The notes below the pieces were generated by a model that searched no databases, had not been told where the DNA came from, and saw only the letters and a list, made by a program, of their open reading frames with translations. 64,000 nt of DNA from Streptomyces coryli (lineage in GTDB: Bacteria; Actinomycetota; Actinomycetes; Streptomycetales; Streptomycetaceae), in NCBI RefSeq assembly GCF_011044975.1, contig NZ_JAAKZV010000001.1, forward strand, positions 62,001-126,000, in the 5' to 3' direction. Of this stretch, positions 42,142 through 51,389 are shown in pieces (the stretch's first letter is position 1; each line of letters opens with the position of its first letter). A program made the position numbers and the translations under genes.

Positions 42142-42732
42142 ATGGCCCGCATCTCGCTCTCCCCTCCGCGCACCCTCTTCTTCCGCGCCATGGAGTGGTA
42201 CTCCAAGCGGACCTACGGCAAGGTGCTGGACCCGGGCAAGGCCCTGGCCCACAACCGCAAGGTGCTCATGACCGACGTAAAGCTGGAGCGCTCCGCCGCC
42301 AAATGGGACGCCCTCGACCCGGAGCTGAAGGCGCTCGCCGTCATGGCCTCGTCCGCCGCCATCGGCTGCAGCTGGTGCATGGACTTCGGCTACTGGGAGT
42401 CGCACGAGCAGGGCATGGACCCGAAGAAGCTCCGCGACGTGCCGACGTGGCGGGAGAGCGCTGTCTACTCCCCGCTGGAGCGCGATGTCATGGAGTACGC
42501 GGAGGCCATGACCGCCACCCCGCCCGAGGTCGACGACACGCTAGCGCAGACGCTGCTCGACGAGCTCGGCGAGGCCGCGTTCGTGGAGCTCACCGCCATG
42601 GTGGCGCTGGAGAACCTGCGCTCCCGCATCAACTCCGCGCTGGGGCTGACCAGCCAGGGCTTCAAGGAGTTCTGCGAGGTGCCGAACGCGGCCGCTGCCA
42701 CGACTCAGTCCTCGGGGCCCGCCAGCGAGTGA
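42142..42732 (+). CDS. Carboxymuconolactone decarboxylase (AhpD-like) family protein
   Basis: A 196-residue AhpD-like protein. The peroxidase-type active site is CSWCMDFGYWESHE, with CxxC and the distal histidine. LERDVMEYAEAMTATPPEVDD and VALENLRSRINSALGLTSQGF are typical of the long actinobacterial CMD branch. GGAGG lies 8 bases before the ATG at 42142; earlier in-frame ATGs at 42067 and 42127 have no comparable signal. Probably a thiol-based antioxidant. The 3' end overlaps the convergent SGNH hydrolase by 28 bases. Confidence 0.9.
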   Translation: MARISLSPPRTLFFRAMEWYSKRTYGKVLDPGKALAHNRKVLMTDVKLERSAAKWDALDPELKALAVMASSAAIGCSWCMDFGYWESHEQGMDPKKLRDVPTWRESAVYSPLERDVMEYAEAMTATPPEVDDTLAQTLLDELGEAAFVELTAMVALENLRSRINSALGLTSQGFKEFCEVPNAAAATTQSSGPASE

Positions 42733-43529
42733 TCCGACTGCTCCAGCGGCGTCAGGTCCGGCCGCTTCGGCCGGACCCCGTCGCCGGACGACTCGCCGCG
42801 CAGCCGCCGCCCGACCCACGGCACCAGGTGCTCGCGGGCCCAGTGGATGTCGTCGCGGCGCGTCTCGTACGTGCCGCGCGGCGGCAGCGGCGGCCACGCC
42901 TGGTCCGGGTCGCAGGGCACCTCGAGACCGATCGCCTGCGCCGCCCGCAGCGCGACCCGGGTGTGCCCGTCCGGCGACAGGTGCAGCCGGTCGGCGTCCC
43001 AGGCCCGCCGGTCCTGTACGGATCGGAGCGACCACAGGTCGAGCACCGGGCAGTCGTAGCGGTCGGCGATGGCCCGGATGTGCGCCGTGTACGTGGCGAC
43101 CTTGCCGCGCAGATGCCGCAGCACCGGCACGCCGCGGGTGTCGAAGCCGGTGGTGATCATGACGGTCGGCACGACGGCGGTGAGCCGGGCGACGGCGGCC
43201 TCGAAGCGCTCGGCGATGTCGTCCGGGTCGGTGCCGGGCCGGATCACGTCATTGCCGCCGGCGCAGAAGCTCACCAGATCGGGCCGGAACTCGATCGCCC
43301 GCGGCACCTGCTCGGCCACGATCTGGTCCAGGACGCGCCCGCGAATGGCGAGGTTGGCGTACGCGAGGCCCGCGCCGTCGGAGCCGCGCGCCAGCAGCGC
43401 CGCGAACCGGTCGGCCCAGCCGATGAATTGCCCGTGCGGACCCGGATCCCCGACCCCTTCGGTGAAGCTGTCGCCGATGGCTACGTAGGACTTCGGGTAG
43501 GACGCCGGGGGTATCGCTGCATCTGCCAC
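42705..43529 (-). CDS. SGNH/GDSL family hydrolase
   Basis: A 274-residue lipase/esterase-like enzyme. Block I is SYVAIGDSFTEGVGDPG with the nucleophile serine, block II has the glycine in YANLAIRGR, block III is FCAGGNDVI with the oxyanion asparagine, and block V is DRLHLSPDGHTRVA with Asp and His. No signal peptide, so intracellular. Acyl substrate unknown. Confidence 0.92.
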   Translation of the reverse strand: MADAAIPPASYPKSYVAIGDSFTEGVGDPGPHGQFIGWADRFAALLARGSDGAGLAYANLAIRGRVLDQIVAEQVPRAIEFRPDLVSFCAGGNDVIRPGTDPDDIAERFEAAVARLTAVVPTVMITTGFDTRGVPVLRHLRGKVATYTAHIRAIADRYDCPVLDLWSLRSVQDRRAWDADRLHLSPDGHTRVALRAAQAIGLEVPCDPDQAWPPLPPRGTYETRRDDIHWAREHLVPWVGRRLRGESSGDGVRPKRPDLTPLEQSDHSLAGPED

Positions 43530-43608
43530 GTCGGTCCATGTTTCACCCCGCGAGTCGACCTACGCCATCGTAGGCAAGCCCATCCGGGGGTGAGATCAGC
43601 CACAGCGG

Positions 43609-45696
43609 TCACCGACGGCGCAGGTGCACCACCGCCGCGTCCAGATCGCCGCGCAGCGGCAGCACCAGCCCGCGGTGCGCGAGCACGGCACCGCGGTGCA
43701 CGACCCCGCTCTCGACGTCCTCGTACTCCGCCTCCGGGTCGATCCCCCGCAGCCGCAGCGGCGGCACCGGCTCGGCGTAGCGCTGCGCCTGCAGCCAGCC
43801 GAGCACCGCCGTCTCGGCGCCGTCGCCGCGCACGTACTGCACGGCGCTCAGCCCCTCCTGCGGCGGCCGCAGCCGGTGCAGCTCACCGCCTTGCACCAGC
43901 GGCCTGATCCGCTTGTACGCCGCCACCCACCCGGCCGCCTCCGCCAGCTCCGCCTCGCTCCACCGCGCCAGGTCGCCGCCGATGCCGAGCACGCCGGCCA
44001 TGGCGCTGACGAAGCGGAAGCGCAGCGAGGCGGCCCGGCTCTGCATCTGGTGGTTGGGGCTGTCGGTGACCCAGGCGGCCATCACCCGGGCCGGGTGCAG
44101 CTGGCTGAAGCCGTGCTGGATCGGCAGCCGGTCGAGCGGGTCGGTGTTGTCGGACGTCCACACCTGGTCCGTACGGGCGAGGATGCCAAGGTCGACCCGG
44201 CCGCCGCCGCCCGAGCAGGACTCGAAGGCGACCTGCGGGTGGGCGGCGCGCAGCCGGTCCAGCAGGGCGTAGAGCCCGTGGACATGCTCGGGGCCGGTGT
44301 AATGCGCCTCGCTGAAGGAGCGGTTGAAGTCCCACTTCACGTAGTCGACGGCCGCCGAGCGCAGCAGCGCGTCCAGCCGCTCCCAGAGGTGCTCGCGTAC
44401 GTCTTCGCGGCCGAGGTCCAGGACGAGTTGGTTGCGGAACTCGGTGCGGTGCCGCCCGTCGCGCTGCTGCACCCAGTCCGGGTGGGCGCGATAGAGATCG
44501 CTGTCCGGATTCACCATCTCCGGCTCGACCCAGATCCCGAACTGCATGCCGAGCGCGTGCACATCGTCGGCGAGCGGCTTCAGCCCGTCCGGGAAGCGGT
44601 CGGGATTCGGCGTCCAGTCGCCGAGCCCGGTCCTGTCATCGGTCCGCCGCCCGAACCAGCCGTCGTCGACCACGAACAGCTCGACGCCCATCTCCGCGGC
44701 CCGGCGGGCGAGTTCCCGCTGGTGGTCGATGTCGACGTCGAAGGTGGTGGCCTCCCACGAGTTGTAGAGCACCGGCCGGGGGGTGCCGGCGTCCGGGATG
44801 ACGTGCGCCAGCTGCCAGGCGTGCCAGGCTCGGGAGGCGGCGCCGAAGCCGGCGGCGCAGTACAGCCCGGCGAAGACCGGCGTGGTGTACGTGTCCCCGG
44901 GTCCGAGCCGCACCAGCCCGGAGTCGTCGTGCCCGGCCCCGCCGGAGGCCTGCACGACCCCGGCCGGCTGCCGCTCGACGGCGATCCGCCAGGACCCGGA
45001 CCAGGCCAGCGCGGCCCCGTAGACCTCGCCGTGCTCCTCCCCCGCGTCGCCGTCGTCGAGGGCGATCCACGGCAGTGCGGTGTGCGAGGTGTGCCCGCGG
45101 CGGCTGCCGAGCAGCTTCTCGCCCGGGGTGACGTCGGTCCGTATCAGCCGGCTCTCCGCGCCCCACCGCCCGTGCAGGTGCGACAGCCGCCACCGGTCGC
45201 GTACGGGCAGCGTCCAGGCCGCGGCGTCGGCGCGCAGCACGTCCACCGCGGAGGTGCCGGGCACGCCCATGTGCGACAGCGTGACCCAGCGCTCCAGGAC
45301 GTCCGCGTCGTCGGAGATCCGGTAGTGGAGGTGGATGTCGAGGTGATGGACGGCGTCGTGGAAGAGGATCCGCAGCTCGCCGTTGACGGCGACGGCGCCC
45401 TGGCGGGACCACTCGGTCCCCCGGACCGCCGGGTCGTCGGCGGACCGGACGATCAGCGCGGGCCTGGCGAAGCGCGGGCCGCCCTCGACGGGGTACTCCT
45501 CGCGCCCGTCGAGCGCCGACTCGAAGCCGCGCGGCTGCCGGACCGGCTCGGCGGCGAGCGCCTCGGCGTCGGCGAGCCCGATCCGCGGCCCCCAGTGCAG
45601 ATGCAGCAGGTCACCGGCGTCGGTCAGCCGGAGCGCGTAGCTGCTGTCCGGCCCGGAGAGCAGCCAGAGCTGCCCGTCTCCACCACTCTCGATCAT
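43609..45696 (-). CDS. GH36 alpha-galactosidase
   Basis: A 695-residue GH36 enzyme. An N-terminal beta-supersandwich leads to the barrel with YNSWEATTFDVD, ELFVVDDGWFGRRTDD and GIWVEPEMVNPDSDLY. The nucleophile Asp is in DYVKWDFNRSF and the acid/base Asp in TSDNTDPLDR. CSGGGGRVDLG is also typical. No signal peptide, so it hydrolyses imported alpha-galactosides (melibiose/raffinose type). The ATG at 45696 is taken; a GTG at 45720 is possible and neither has a strong ribosome-binding site. No transporter is adjacent. Confidence 0.93.
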   Translation of the reverse strand: MIESGGDGQLWLLSGPDSSYALRLTDAGDLLHLHWGPRIGLADAEALAAEPVRQPRGFESALDGREEYPVEGGPRFARPALIVRSADDPAVRGTEWSRQGAVAVNGELRILFHDAVHHLDIHLHYRISDDADVLERWVTLSHMGVPGTSAVDVLRADAAAWTLPVRDRWRLSHLHGRWGAESRLIRTDVTPGEKLLGSRRGHTSHTALPWIALDDGDAGEEHGEVYGAALAWSGSWRIAVERQPAGVVQASGGAGHDDSGLVRLGPGDTYTTPVFAGLYCAAGFGAASRAWHAWQLAHVIPDAGTPRPVLYNSWEATTFDVDIDHQRELARRAAEMGVELFVVDDGWFGRRTDDRTGLGDWTPNPDRFPDGLKPLADDVHALGMQFGIWVEPEMVNPDSDLYRAHPDWVQQRDGRHRTEFRNQLVLDLGREDVREHLWERLDALLRSAAVDYVKWDFNRSFSEAHYTGPEHVHGLYALLDRLRAAHPQVAFESCSGGGGRVDLGILARTDQVWTSDNTDPLDRLPIQHGFSQLHPARVMAAWVTDSPNHQMQSRAASLRFRFVSAMAGVLGIGGDLARWSEAELAEAAGWVAAYKRIRPLVQGGELHRLRPPQEGLSAVQYVRGDGAETAVLGWLQAQRYAEPVPPLRLRGIDPEAEYEDVESGVVHRGAVLAHRGLVLPLRGDLDAAVVHLRRR

Positions 45697-45805
45697 GCAG
45701 AAAACCCCACTCCCACACACGTCCGCACATCATCACCCGAGGCTGATCGCCCTGGCCAGAGGCCGGTGACGTATGGTCGAAAGGCCCCGACGCTGAGGAG
45801 TGCAG

Positions 45806-46594
45806 ATGACGCAGACGACCGAGCCCGAGCTCACCGGCATACGCAACTTCCGTGATGTCGGCGGCCTGCCCACGGTGGACGGCCGTAACGTCGCCCCGGG
45901 CCGGCTGTACCGCAGCGGCCACCTCGCCCACGCCACCCCCGAGGACGCCGCCTTCCTCACCACGCTCGGGCTGCACACGGTCTTCGACTTCCGCAACGCG
46001 GCGGACATCCGCCTGGAGGGCCCGGACGTCGAGCTCCCCGGCGTACGCAACCTCAACCTGCCGCTCAACGACCCGGCCGAGGGCAAGGAATTCTGGACGA
46101 TGGTCCGCAACGGCGACCTCGGCCAGCTCCGCGCCATCCTCGGCGACGGCCAGGCCGCGGGCCGCATGGAGGATTCGTACCGCGCGATGATCCTCGACCG
46201 CACCGCCGAGCACTCCCGCGTCCTGCACTCCCTCGCGGAGGAGAGCGTCCCGGCTCTGATGCACTGCGCGGCCGGCAAGGACCGCGCGGGTCTGACGATC
46301 GCGATCACGCTCCTGGCCGTGGGCGTCGAGCAGGACGCCATCAAGGCCGACTACCTCGAGTCGAACGCCAAGCACCGCCGCTACAAGGTCAAGCGCGACG
46401 AGAACGCCGGTGGCGGCATGTCGGCGGAGGTCATGGAGCTCCTCAGCCCCCTCTTCGACGCGCGCGCCTCCTATCTTTCAGCGGCCTTCGCCACCATGAC
46501 CTCGCGGTGGGGCACCGTCGAGGCCTATCTCACCGAGGGTCTCGGCCTCTCCGCCGAGACCCGCGACCTCCTCAGGGAGCGGCTGCTCGCCTAG
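45806..46594 (+). CDS. Protein tyrosine phosphatase-like (Tyr_phosphatase_3)
   Basis: A 262-residue dual-specificity-type phosphatase. The P-loop is HCAAGKDRAG (Cx5R with Lys-Asp in the loop, typical of the lipid/protein phosphatase group related to MptpB). The family start IRNFRDVGGLPTVDGRNVAPGRLYRSGHL is clear. GAGGAG is 6 bases before the ATG at 45806. Likely substrate is a phosphotyrosine, phosphoserine or phosphoinositide. Its 3' 117 bases overlap the convergent MEDS-HATPase gene. Confidence 0.92.
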   Translation: MTQTTEPELTGIRNFRDVGGLPTVDGRNVAPGRLYRSGHLAHATPEDAAFLTTLGLHTVFDFRNAADIRLEGPDVELPGVRNLNLPLNDPAEGKEFWTMVRNGDLGQLRAILGDGQAAGRMEDSYRAMILDRTAEHSRVLHSLAEESVPALMHCAAGKDRAGLTIAITLLAVGVEQDAIKADYLESNAKHRRYKVKRDENAGGGMSAEVMELLSPLFDARASYLSAAFATMTSRWGTVEAYLTEGLGLSAETRDLLRERLLA

Positions 46595-47566
46595 GCGGGG
46601 GCCCTCCGGGGGGGGCATCCGGCGCATGCGGATACGGATGATGGTCCCGTCGTCGCTGCTGCGCATGTCAGCCGCGTCGCTGAGCTGCCGGATGATCCAC
46701 AGTCCGCGGCCGTCGAGCGGCGCGGTGGCGGGCGGGAGGTAGCCCGCGAGGGCGCTGTTGAGGGTGCCGTGGGTGTCGGTGACCTCGCAGAGCAGGTCGG
46801 TCGGTGTGGTCCAGATCCGGCAGCGGCCGGTGCCGCCGCCGTGCCGCAGGGCGTTGGCGGCCGCCTCGTCCACGCAGATCAGCAGGTTCTCGACGGCCGA
46901 CCGCGGCAGTCCCGCGGCCCGCGCCTCACGTCGGGTGAAGGCGCGCATCGCCGCGAGCTGATCGAGCCCGTCGAAGCGGAACTCCGCGGCCCCGGCCGAG
47001 GGTTCGGGAAGCGGGACCGAGTCGCAGGCGGCGCTGAAATCCTCGGGGTCGAGGTGCGCCGGGTTGGGCCGGTGGGTGACGCCGCTGGTCAATCCGGGGT
47101 GGGTGAGGTGGGCGGTCTTCAGGATGGACGCCGGCAGCGTCCGGGTGTCGTACGGGCACAGGTGCCAGGCGCCGGTGGCCGCCAGGGCGAGGGTGAGCAG
47201 GGCTTCGAAGCGGCTCCACTCGCGGGCCTCGGCGCTGGTGAGTCCCAGCCACGGAGTCTCGCCCAGCACCCGGGACGGGCCGACAGCGGTGTGCGCCCGG
47301 TCGTGGTACGCCAGCAGCGACTGCGGCGGGGTGCGATGCCAGTCGGGCGGGGCGAAGTCGACTTGACGCGCCTGGCGGCCCAAGTGCCGCTGGAGCAGCC
47401 GGGCGTTGCGCGCCGTGGTGGCGATGAACACCGGCTCGCCGGCGGCCAGGCCCTCGCGGGCGAACGGCAGCGCGGCGGCCAGGAACTGCGGATCGCCGCC
47501 GTAGAGCAGCAGGTGGTGCGCGGGGCGGTGGAACCCGGGCCGGGCAGGCGCGCGGGGGTCAGTCAT
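46478..47566 (-). CDS. MEDS sensory domain plus HATPase (anti-sigma type) protein
   Basis: A 362-residue protein with an N-terminal MEDS (DcmR-like sensory) domain: HHLLLYGGDPQFLAAALPFAREGLAAGEPVFIATT. The C-terminal RsbW-like ATPase domain has the N-box LLICVDEAAANALRHGG and the G-box DGRGLWIIRQLSD. Such proteins act as serine kinases or anti-sigma factors in partner-switching. GGAGGAG precedes the ATG at 47566, which overlaps the STAS gene stop by 8 bases. The last 39 codons overlap the convergent phosphatase gene, so the original stop may have been lost. Confidence 0.88.
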   Translation of the reverse strand: MTDPRAPARPGFHRPAHHLLLYGGDPQFLAAALPFAREGLAAGEPVFIATTARNARLLQRHLGRQARQVDFAPPDWHRTPPQSLLAYHDRAHTAVGPSRVLGETPWLGLTSAEAREWSRFEALLTLALAATGAWHLCPYDTRTLPASILKTAHLTHPGLTSGVTHRPNPAHLDPEDFSAACDSVPLPEPSAGAAEFRFDGLDQLAAMRAFTRREARAAGLPRSAVENLLICVDEAAANALRHGGGTGRCRIWTTPTDLLCEVTDTHGTLNSALAGYLPPATAPLDGRGLWIIRQLSDAADMRSSDDGTIIRIRMRRMPPPEGPRLGEQPLPEEVAGLGGEAETLGEIGLDGAPPRGHGGEGR

Positions 47567-47903
47567 CGTCGATCTCCTCCAGGAGCGTGATCGGCACCGC
47601 CGGCCGGTCCCAGCCGCATACGCGGAGCATCTGGGCCGGTGCGGGACTCTTTGTGTGAACAACCAGGCGCCGGTCGGGGTCCAGGAGCACGGCGAAGGTC
47701 ACGAGTACGTGCAGCGCGGCGAAGCTGACGAACGACACCTCACGGAGGTCCACGGTCAGATGCGTCGGCGCGCCGTCCAGCGCCAGCAACTGCCCCATGA
47801 ACGCCACTTGGTTGGTGATGTCCACCTGACCGACCAGGCGGAGGCCCGGCGGTTCCTCGGTACGCCAGATCCGCAGCAGCGCATCGGCGTATGCAGCGGG
47901 CAC
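47559..47903 (-). CDS. STAS-domain anti-sigma factor antagonist
   Basis: A 114-residue single STAS domain: LRLVGQVDITNQVAFMGQLLAL, then HLTVDLREVSFVSFAALHVLVTFAVLL with serine at the usual phosphorylation site, then LVVHTKSPAPAQMLRVCGWD. Start GTG 47903 chosen, with GAAGAGG upstream; the frame stays open to 48035 but that extension is Arg/Pro-rich. It overlaps the MEDS-HATPase start, so the pair probably forms an antagonist/anti-sigma switch. No sigma gene is adjacent. Confidence 0.85.
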   Translation of the reverse strand: MPAAYADALLRIWRTEEPPGLRLVGQVDITNQVAFMGQLLALDGAPTHLTVDLREVSFVSFAALHVLVTFAVLLDPDRRLVVHTKSPAPAQMLRVCGWDRPAVPITLLEEIDDD

Positions 47904-48093
47904 GAGGAGCCTCTTCCCTGCGCCTCGCGTGCAGGGTTCCGGCGCGCGAGGCGGCGGTGGCCCGGCCCCACGGGACCGGGAAATTTTCCGCTCGCGGCAT
48001 GGCGCCTCCTTCCCCGGAGGCCGCCGAATGCCCACCTCGAGCCTGTGCTCGCACCGGAGGGGCAGTCACGGATTCACTACCCACAGTACGCCT

Positions 48094-49473
48094 CTAGCGG
48101 TTCGCCACCGCCTGCTTGACGAGGGTCTTGCCGAAGTCCCACATCAGCGCCCCGCCGGCGTGCGCGTCGTCCATCACCTGCGTGAAGGCATCTACGAAGC
48201 GGTCCACATCCTTCTCCCCCACCACGAGTGGCGGGATGAGCTTGATGACCTCGAGATGGTCGCCGGAGACCTGGGTGAGGATGCGGTGGCGCTGCAGCAG
48301 CGGGACGACGACCATCTGGGCGAAGAGCCCCTTCCGCGCCGCCTGCAGCATGGTCCATCTGCTGCGCAGCTTCAGGGACTTCGGCCTGCCGAACTCGATG
48401 CCGATCATCAGGCCGCGGCCCCTGACCTCCTTCAGCAGCTCGTACTTCGGGACCAGCGCCTCCAGCCGGCCGCGCAGCAGATCGCCGGTGGCGCGGGCGT
48501 TCGCGACCAGTTCCTCGTCCTCCATGACGGAGAGGGTCGCCAACCCCGCAGCCATCGCCTGCGCGTTGGTGGCGAAGCTCGCCGAATGGACCAGGACGCG
48601 GTCCATCGACGAGTAGACCTTCTTGAAGATCCAGTCCTTGCCGAGCGTGGCACCGACCGGCACATAACCGCCCGACAGCGCCTTCGCCACGCACACCAGA
48701 TCCGGCTCCACGCCGTCCTCGTGCTGGTACGCGAAGAAGTCGCCGGTCCGCCCCATCCCGGTCTGCACCTCGTCGGCGATGAGCAGCGCCTTATAGCGGT
48801 GCAGCAGCTCCTGCGCGGCCCGCAGGAACCCCGGCGGCGGCTCGAGCACCCCCTTGCCCTGGATCGGCTCCACGATGAAGCCCGCCACATCCCCCTTCCG
48901 CAACTCCCGCTCCAGCGCCGCCAGATCCCCCAGCTCGATCGCCGTATCGGGAAGCAGCGGCGCGAAGCCGTCGCGGAAGCCGGACTCGCCGTTGACCGAC
49001 AGCGAGCCCGTGGTCAGGCCGTGGAAGGCATGGTCGCAATAAAGGACGCGCGGCTTGCCGGTGGCGTACCGCGCGAACTTCAGCGCCGTCTCCACCGCCT
49101 CCGTCCCGCTGTTCCCGAAGAACACCCGGTCCAGATGCGGCGTGTACGACAGCAGCTTCTCGGCGAGCAGGCCCGGCAGCGGCTGGCAGTCGAAGCGGGT
49201 CAGATCCGCCAGGCCCGCGTCCAGCACGTCGTGCAGCGCCTTGCGCACCACCGGGTGGTGGCGGCCGATGCCCATCACCCCGAAGCCGGCGAGCATGTCG
49301 AGGTAGTCGTTGCCTTCTTCGTCGAAGAAGTACGCCCCCTCGGCCCGCTCGTAGACCTTGTCGAAGCCGATGGTGTGCAGCATGCGCGGCAGCTGGTGGT
49401 TCAGATGCCGCGCATGCAGCTCGTACCGCTCCTTGCCGCGGGCGGCGAGCAGCTCGCCGAGGTCGAAGCTCAT
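48094..49473 (-). CDS. hpnO: Class III aminotransferase, hopanoid side-chain type (HpnO-like)
   Basis: A 459-residue PLP enzyme. The cofactor lysine is in [19 protein letters not shown], and [23 protein letters not shown] and [21 protein letters not shown] are typical. In the hopanoid locus its likely job is to aminate the ribose-derived side chain, giving aminobacteriohopanetriol. Its ATG overlaps the dxs stop (ATGA at 49473-49470) and it is the last gene of the locus. Downstream is a 190-base gap before the STAS gene, with no recognisable terminator. Confidence 0.88.
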   Translation of the reverse strand: MSFDLGELLAARGKERYELHARHLNHQLPRMLHTIGFDKVYERAEGAYFFDEEGNDYLDMLAGFGVMGIGRHHPVVRKALHDVLDAGLADLTRFDCQPLPGLLAEKLLSYTPHLDRVFFGNSGTEAVETALKFARYATGKPRVLYCDHAFHGLTTGSLSVNGESGFRDGFAPLLPDTAIELGDLAALERELRKGDVAGFIVEPIQGKGVLEPPPGFLRAAQELLHRYKALLIADEVQTGMGRTGDFFAYQHEDGVEPDLVCVAKALSGGYVPVGATLGKDWIFKKVYSSMDRVLVHSASFATNAQAMAAGLATLSVMEDEELVANARATGDLLRGRLEALVPKYELLKEVRGRGLMIGIEFGRPKSLKLRSRWTMLQAARKGLFAQMVVVPLLQRHRILTQVSGDHLEVIKLIPPLVVGEKDVDRFVDAFTQVMDDAHAGGALMWDFGKTLVKQAVANR

Positions 49474-51365
49474 CTGCCGTCCTTCTCCTTACGGGCCTCG
49501 GCAGCGGCCAGCGCGCCCCCGATCGAGCCCGCGATCTCCGCCGGGGTCAGCCCGAGCTCGGCCAGCACCTCGCCGCGCTTGCCGTGCGGGATGAATTGCT
49601 GCGGCAGGCCGTAGCAGCGCACCGGCAGATCCACCTCCGCGTCCCGCAGCGCCCGCTCGACGGCCGAACCGACGCCGCTGGTGCGGGAGTTGTCCTCCAC
49701 CACCGCGACCATCAGGTGCCGGTCCGCCAGCGGCGCCAGCTGCTCGTCGACCGGCTTCACCCAGCGCGGGTCGACCACCGTACAGCCGATCCCGCGCCCG
49801 GCCAGCAGCTCGGCCACCTGCACGCAGGTCTCCCCCATCGTTCCTACGGCGACCAGCAGCACGTCCTCCGTATCGCCGCGGGCGAGGACATCCATGCCGC
49901 CGATCCGGTCCACGGCCGGCACCGGATCGCCGACCGAACCGCGGGCAAAGCGCACCACCGTCGGCGCGTCATCGACCTCGACGGCCTCCCGCAGCTGCAG
50001 CCGCAGCTGCTCGGCGTCGCGCGGCGCGGCGATCCGCAGCCCCGGCACCACCTGCAGGATCGACATGTCCCACATGCCGTGGTGCGAGGCCCCGTCGGGA
50101 CCGGTGATCCCGGCCCGGTCCAGGACGAACGTCACCCCGCACTTGTGCAGCGCCACATCCATCAGCACCTGATCGAAGGCGCGGTTCAGGAACGTCGCGT
50201 AGATCGCCACCACCGGATGCAGCCCGCCCGTGGCAAGTCCCGCCGCCGACACCGCCGCATGCTGCTCCGCGATGCCGACGTCCCAGACCCGGCCCGGGTA
50301 GGCCTTCGCGAACGGGGCGAGGCCGACCGGCTGCAGCATCGCCGCCGTGATGGCCACGATGTCGTCGCGCTCGGCCCCCAGCCGCACCATCTCCTCGCTG
50401 AAGACGGAGGTCCACGACGGCGGCCCGGGCTTGGCCACCGGCTCGCAGGTGAGCGGGTCCATCTGGCCGACCGTGTGGAAGCGGTCGGCCTCGTCCTCCA
50501 GCGCCGGCTGATAGCCGCGCCCCTTCTCGGTCAGGCAGTGCACCAGGACCGGCCCGTGGAAGCGCTTCGCCCGGCTCAGCGCCGACTCGACCGCCGCCGT
50601 GTCGTGCCCGTCGATCGGGCCTACGTACTTCAGGCCCAGGTCCTCGAACATCCCCTGCGGCGCGAAGGCGTCCTTGAAGCCCTTCTTCGCGCCGTGCAGC
50701 GACTCGTAGAGCGGCTGCCCGATCACCGGGGTGTCCTGCAGAACGCGCTTCCCCCAGGCGAGGAAGCGCTCGTATCCGTCCGTGGTCCGCAGCGTCGCCA
50801 GGTGGTTGGCAAGGCCGCCTATCGTCGGCGCGTAGGACCGCTCGTTGTCGTTGACGACGATGATGAGCGGACGGTCCTTGGCCGCCGCGATGTTGTTCAG
50901 CGCCTCCCACGCCATGCCGCCGGTCAGCGCCCCGTCGCCGATCACCGCGACGACGTGGTCGCCGCTCCCCCGTACCTCATTCGCCTTCGCCAGCCCGTCC
51001 GCCCAGCCCAGCACGGTCGACGCGTGGCTGTTCTCGATGACGTCGTGGACGGACTCCTCCCGCGACGGGTAGCCGGACAGGCCGCCCTTGCCGCGCAGCT
51101 TGGAGAAGTCCTGCCGGCCGGTCAGCAGCTTGTGCACGTACGACTGATGGCCGGTGTCCCACAGAATGCGGTCGGCCGGCGAGTCGAAGACCCGGTGCAG
51201 GGCGATGGTCAGCTCCACCACGCCCAGGTTCGGGCCCAGATGGCCGCCGGTGCGGGCCACCGCGTGAATCAGGAACTGGCGGATCTCCTCCGCCAGTTCG
51301 TCCAGGTGCTCCTCCGGCAGCGCCTTCAGATCCTGCGGTCCGCGGAGGTTCTCGAGCAAGGTCAT
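49470..51365 (-). CDS. dxs: 1-deoxy-D-xylulose-5-phosphate synthase
   Basis: A 631-residue thiamine-diphosphate enzyme, first step of the MEP isoprenoid pathway (pyruvate plus glyceraldehyde 3-phosphate). [16 protein letters not shown], the ThDP/Mg motif [16 protein letters not shown], the transketolase-type glutamate region [23 protein letters not shown] and [10 protein letters not shown] are all present. ATGA overlap with the aminotransferase. It sits 24 bases after hpnH. Since a housekeeping copy is expected elsewhere in Streptomyces, this one may boost precursor for hopanoids. Confidence 0.95.
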   Translation of the reverse strand: MTLLENLRGPQDLKALPEEHLDELAEEIRQFLIHAVARTGGHLGPNLGVVELTIALHRVFDSPADRILWDTGHQSYVHKLLTGRQDFSKLRGKGGLSGYPSREESVHDVIENSHASTVLGWADGLAKANEVRGSGDHVVAVIGDGALTGGMAWEALNNIAAAKDRPLIIVVNDNERSYAPTIGGLANHLATLRTTDGYERFLAWGKRVLQDTPVIGQPLYESLHGAKKGFKDAFAPQGMFEDLGLKYVGPIDGHDTAAVESALSRAKRFHGPVLVHCLTEKGRGYQPALEDEADRFHTVGQMDPLTCEPVAKPGPPSWTSVFSEEMVRLGAERDDIVAITAAMLQPVGLAPFAKAYPGRVWDVGIAEQHAAVSAAGLATGGLHPVVAIYATFLNRAFDQVLMDVALHKCGVTFVLDRAGITGPDGASHHGMWDMSILQVVPGLRIAAPRDAEQLRLQLREAVEVDDAPTVVRFARGSVGDPVPAVDRIGGMDVLARGDTEDVLLVAVGTMGETCVQVAELLAGRGIGCTVVDPRWVKPVDEQLAPLADRHLMVAVVEDNSRTSGVGSAVERALRDAEVDLPVRCYGLPQQFIPHGKRGEVLAELGLTPAEIAGSIGGALAAAEARKEKDGR

Positions 51366-51389
51366 GTCCCGCCCCCTTTTCTCACGCCG

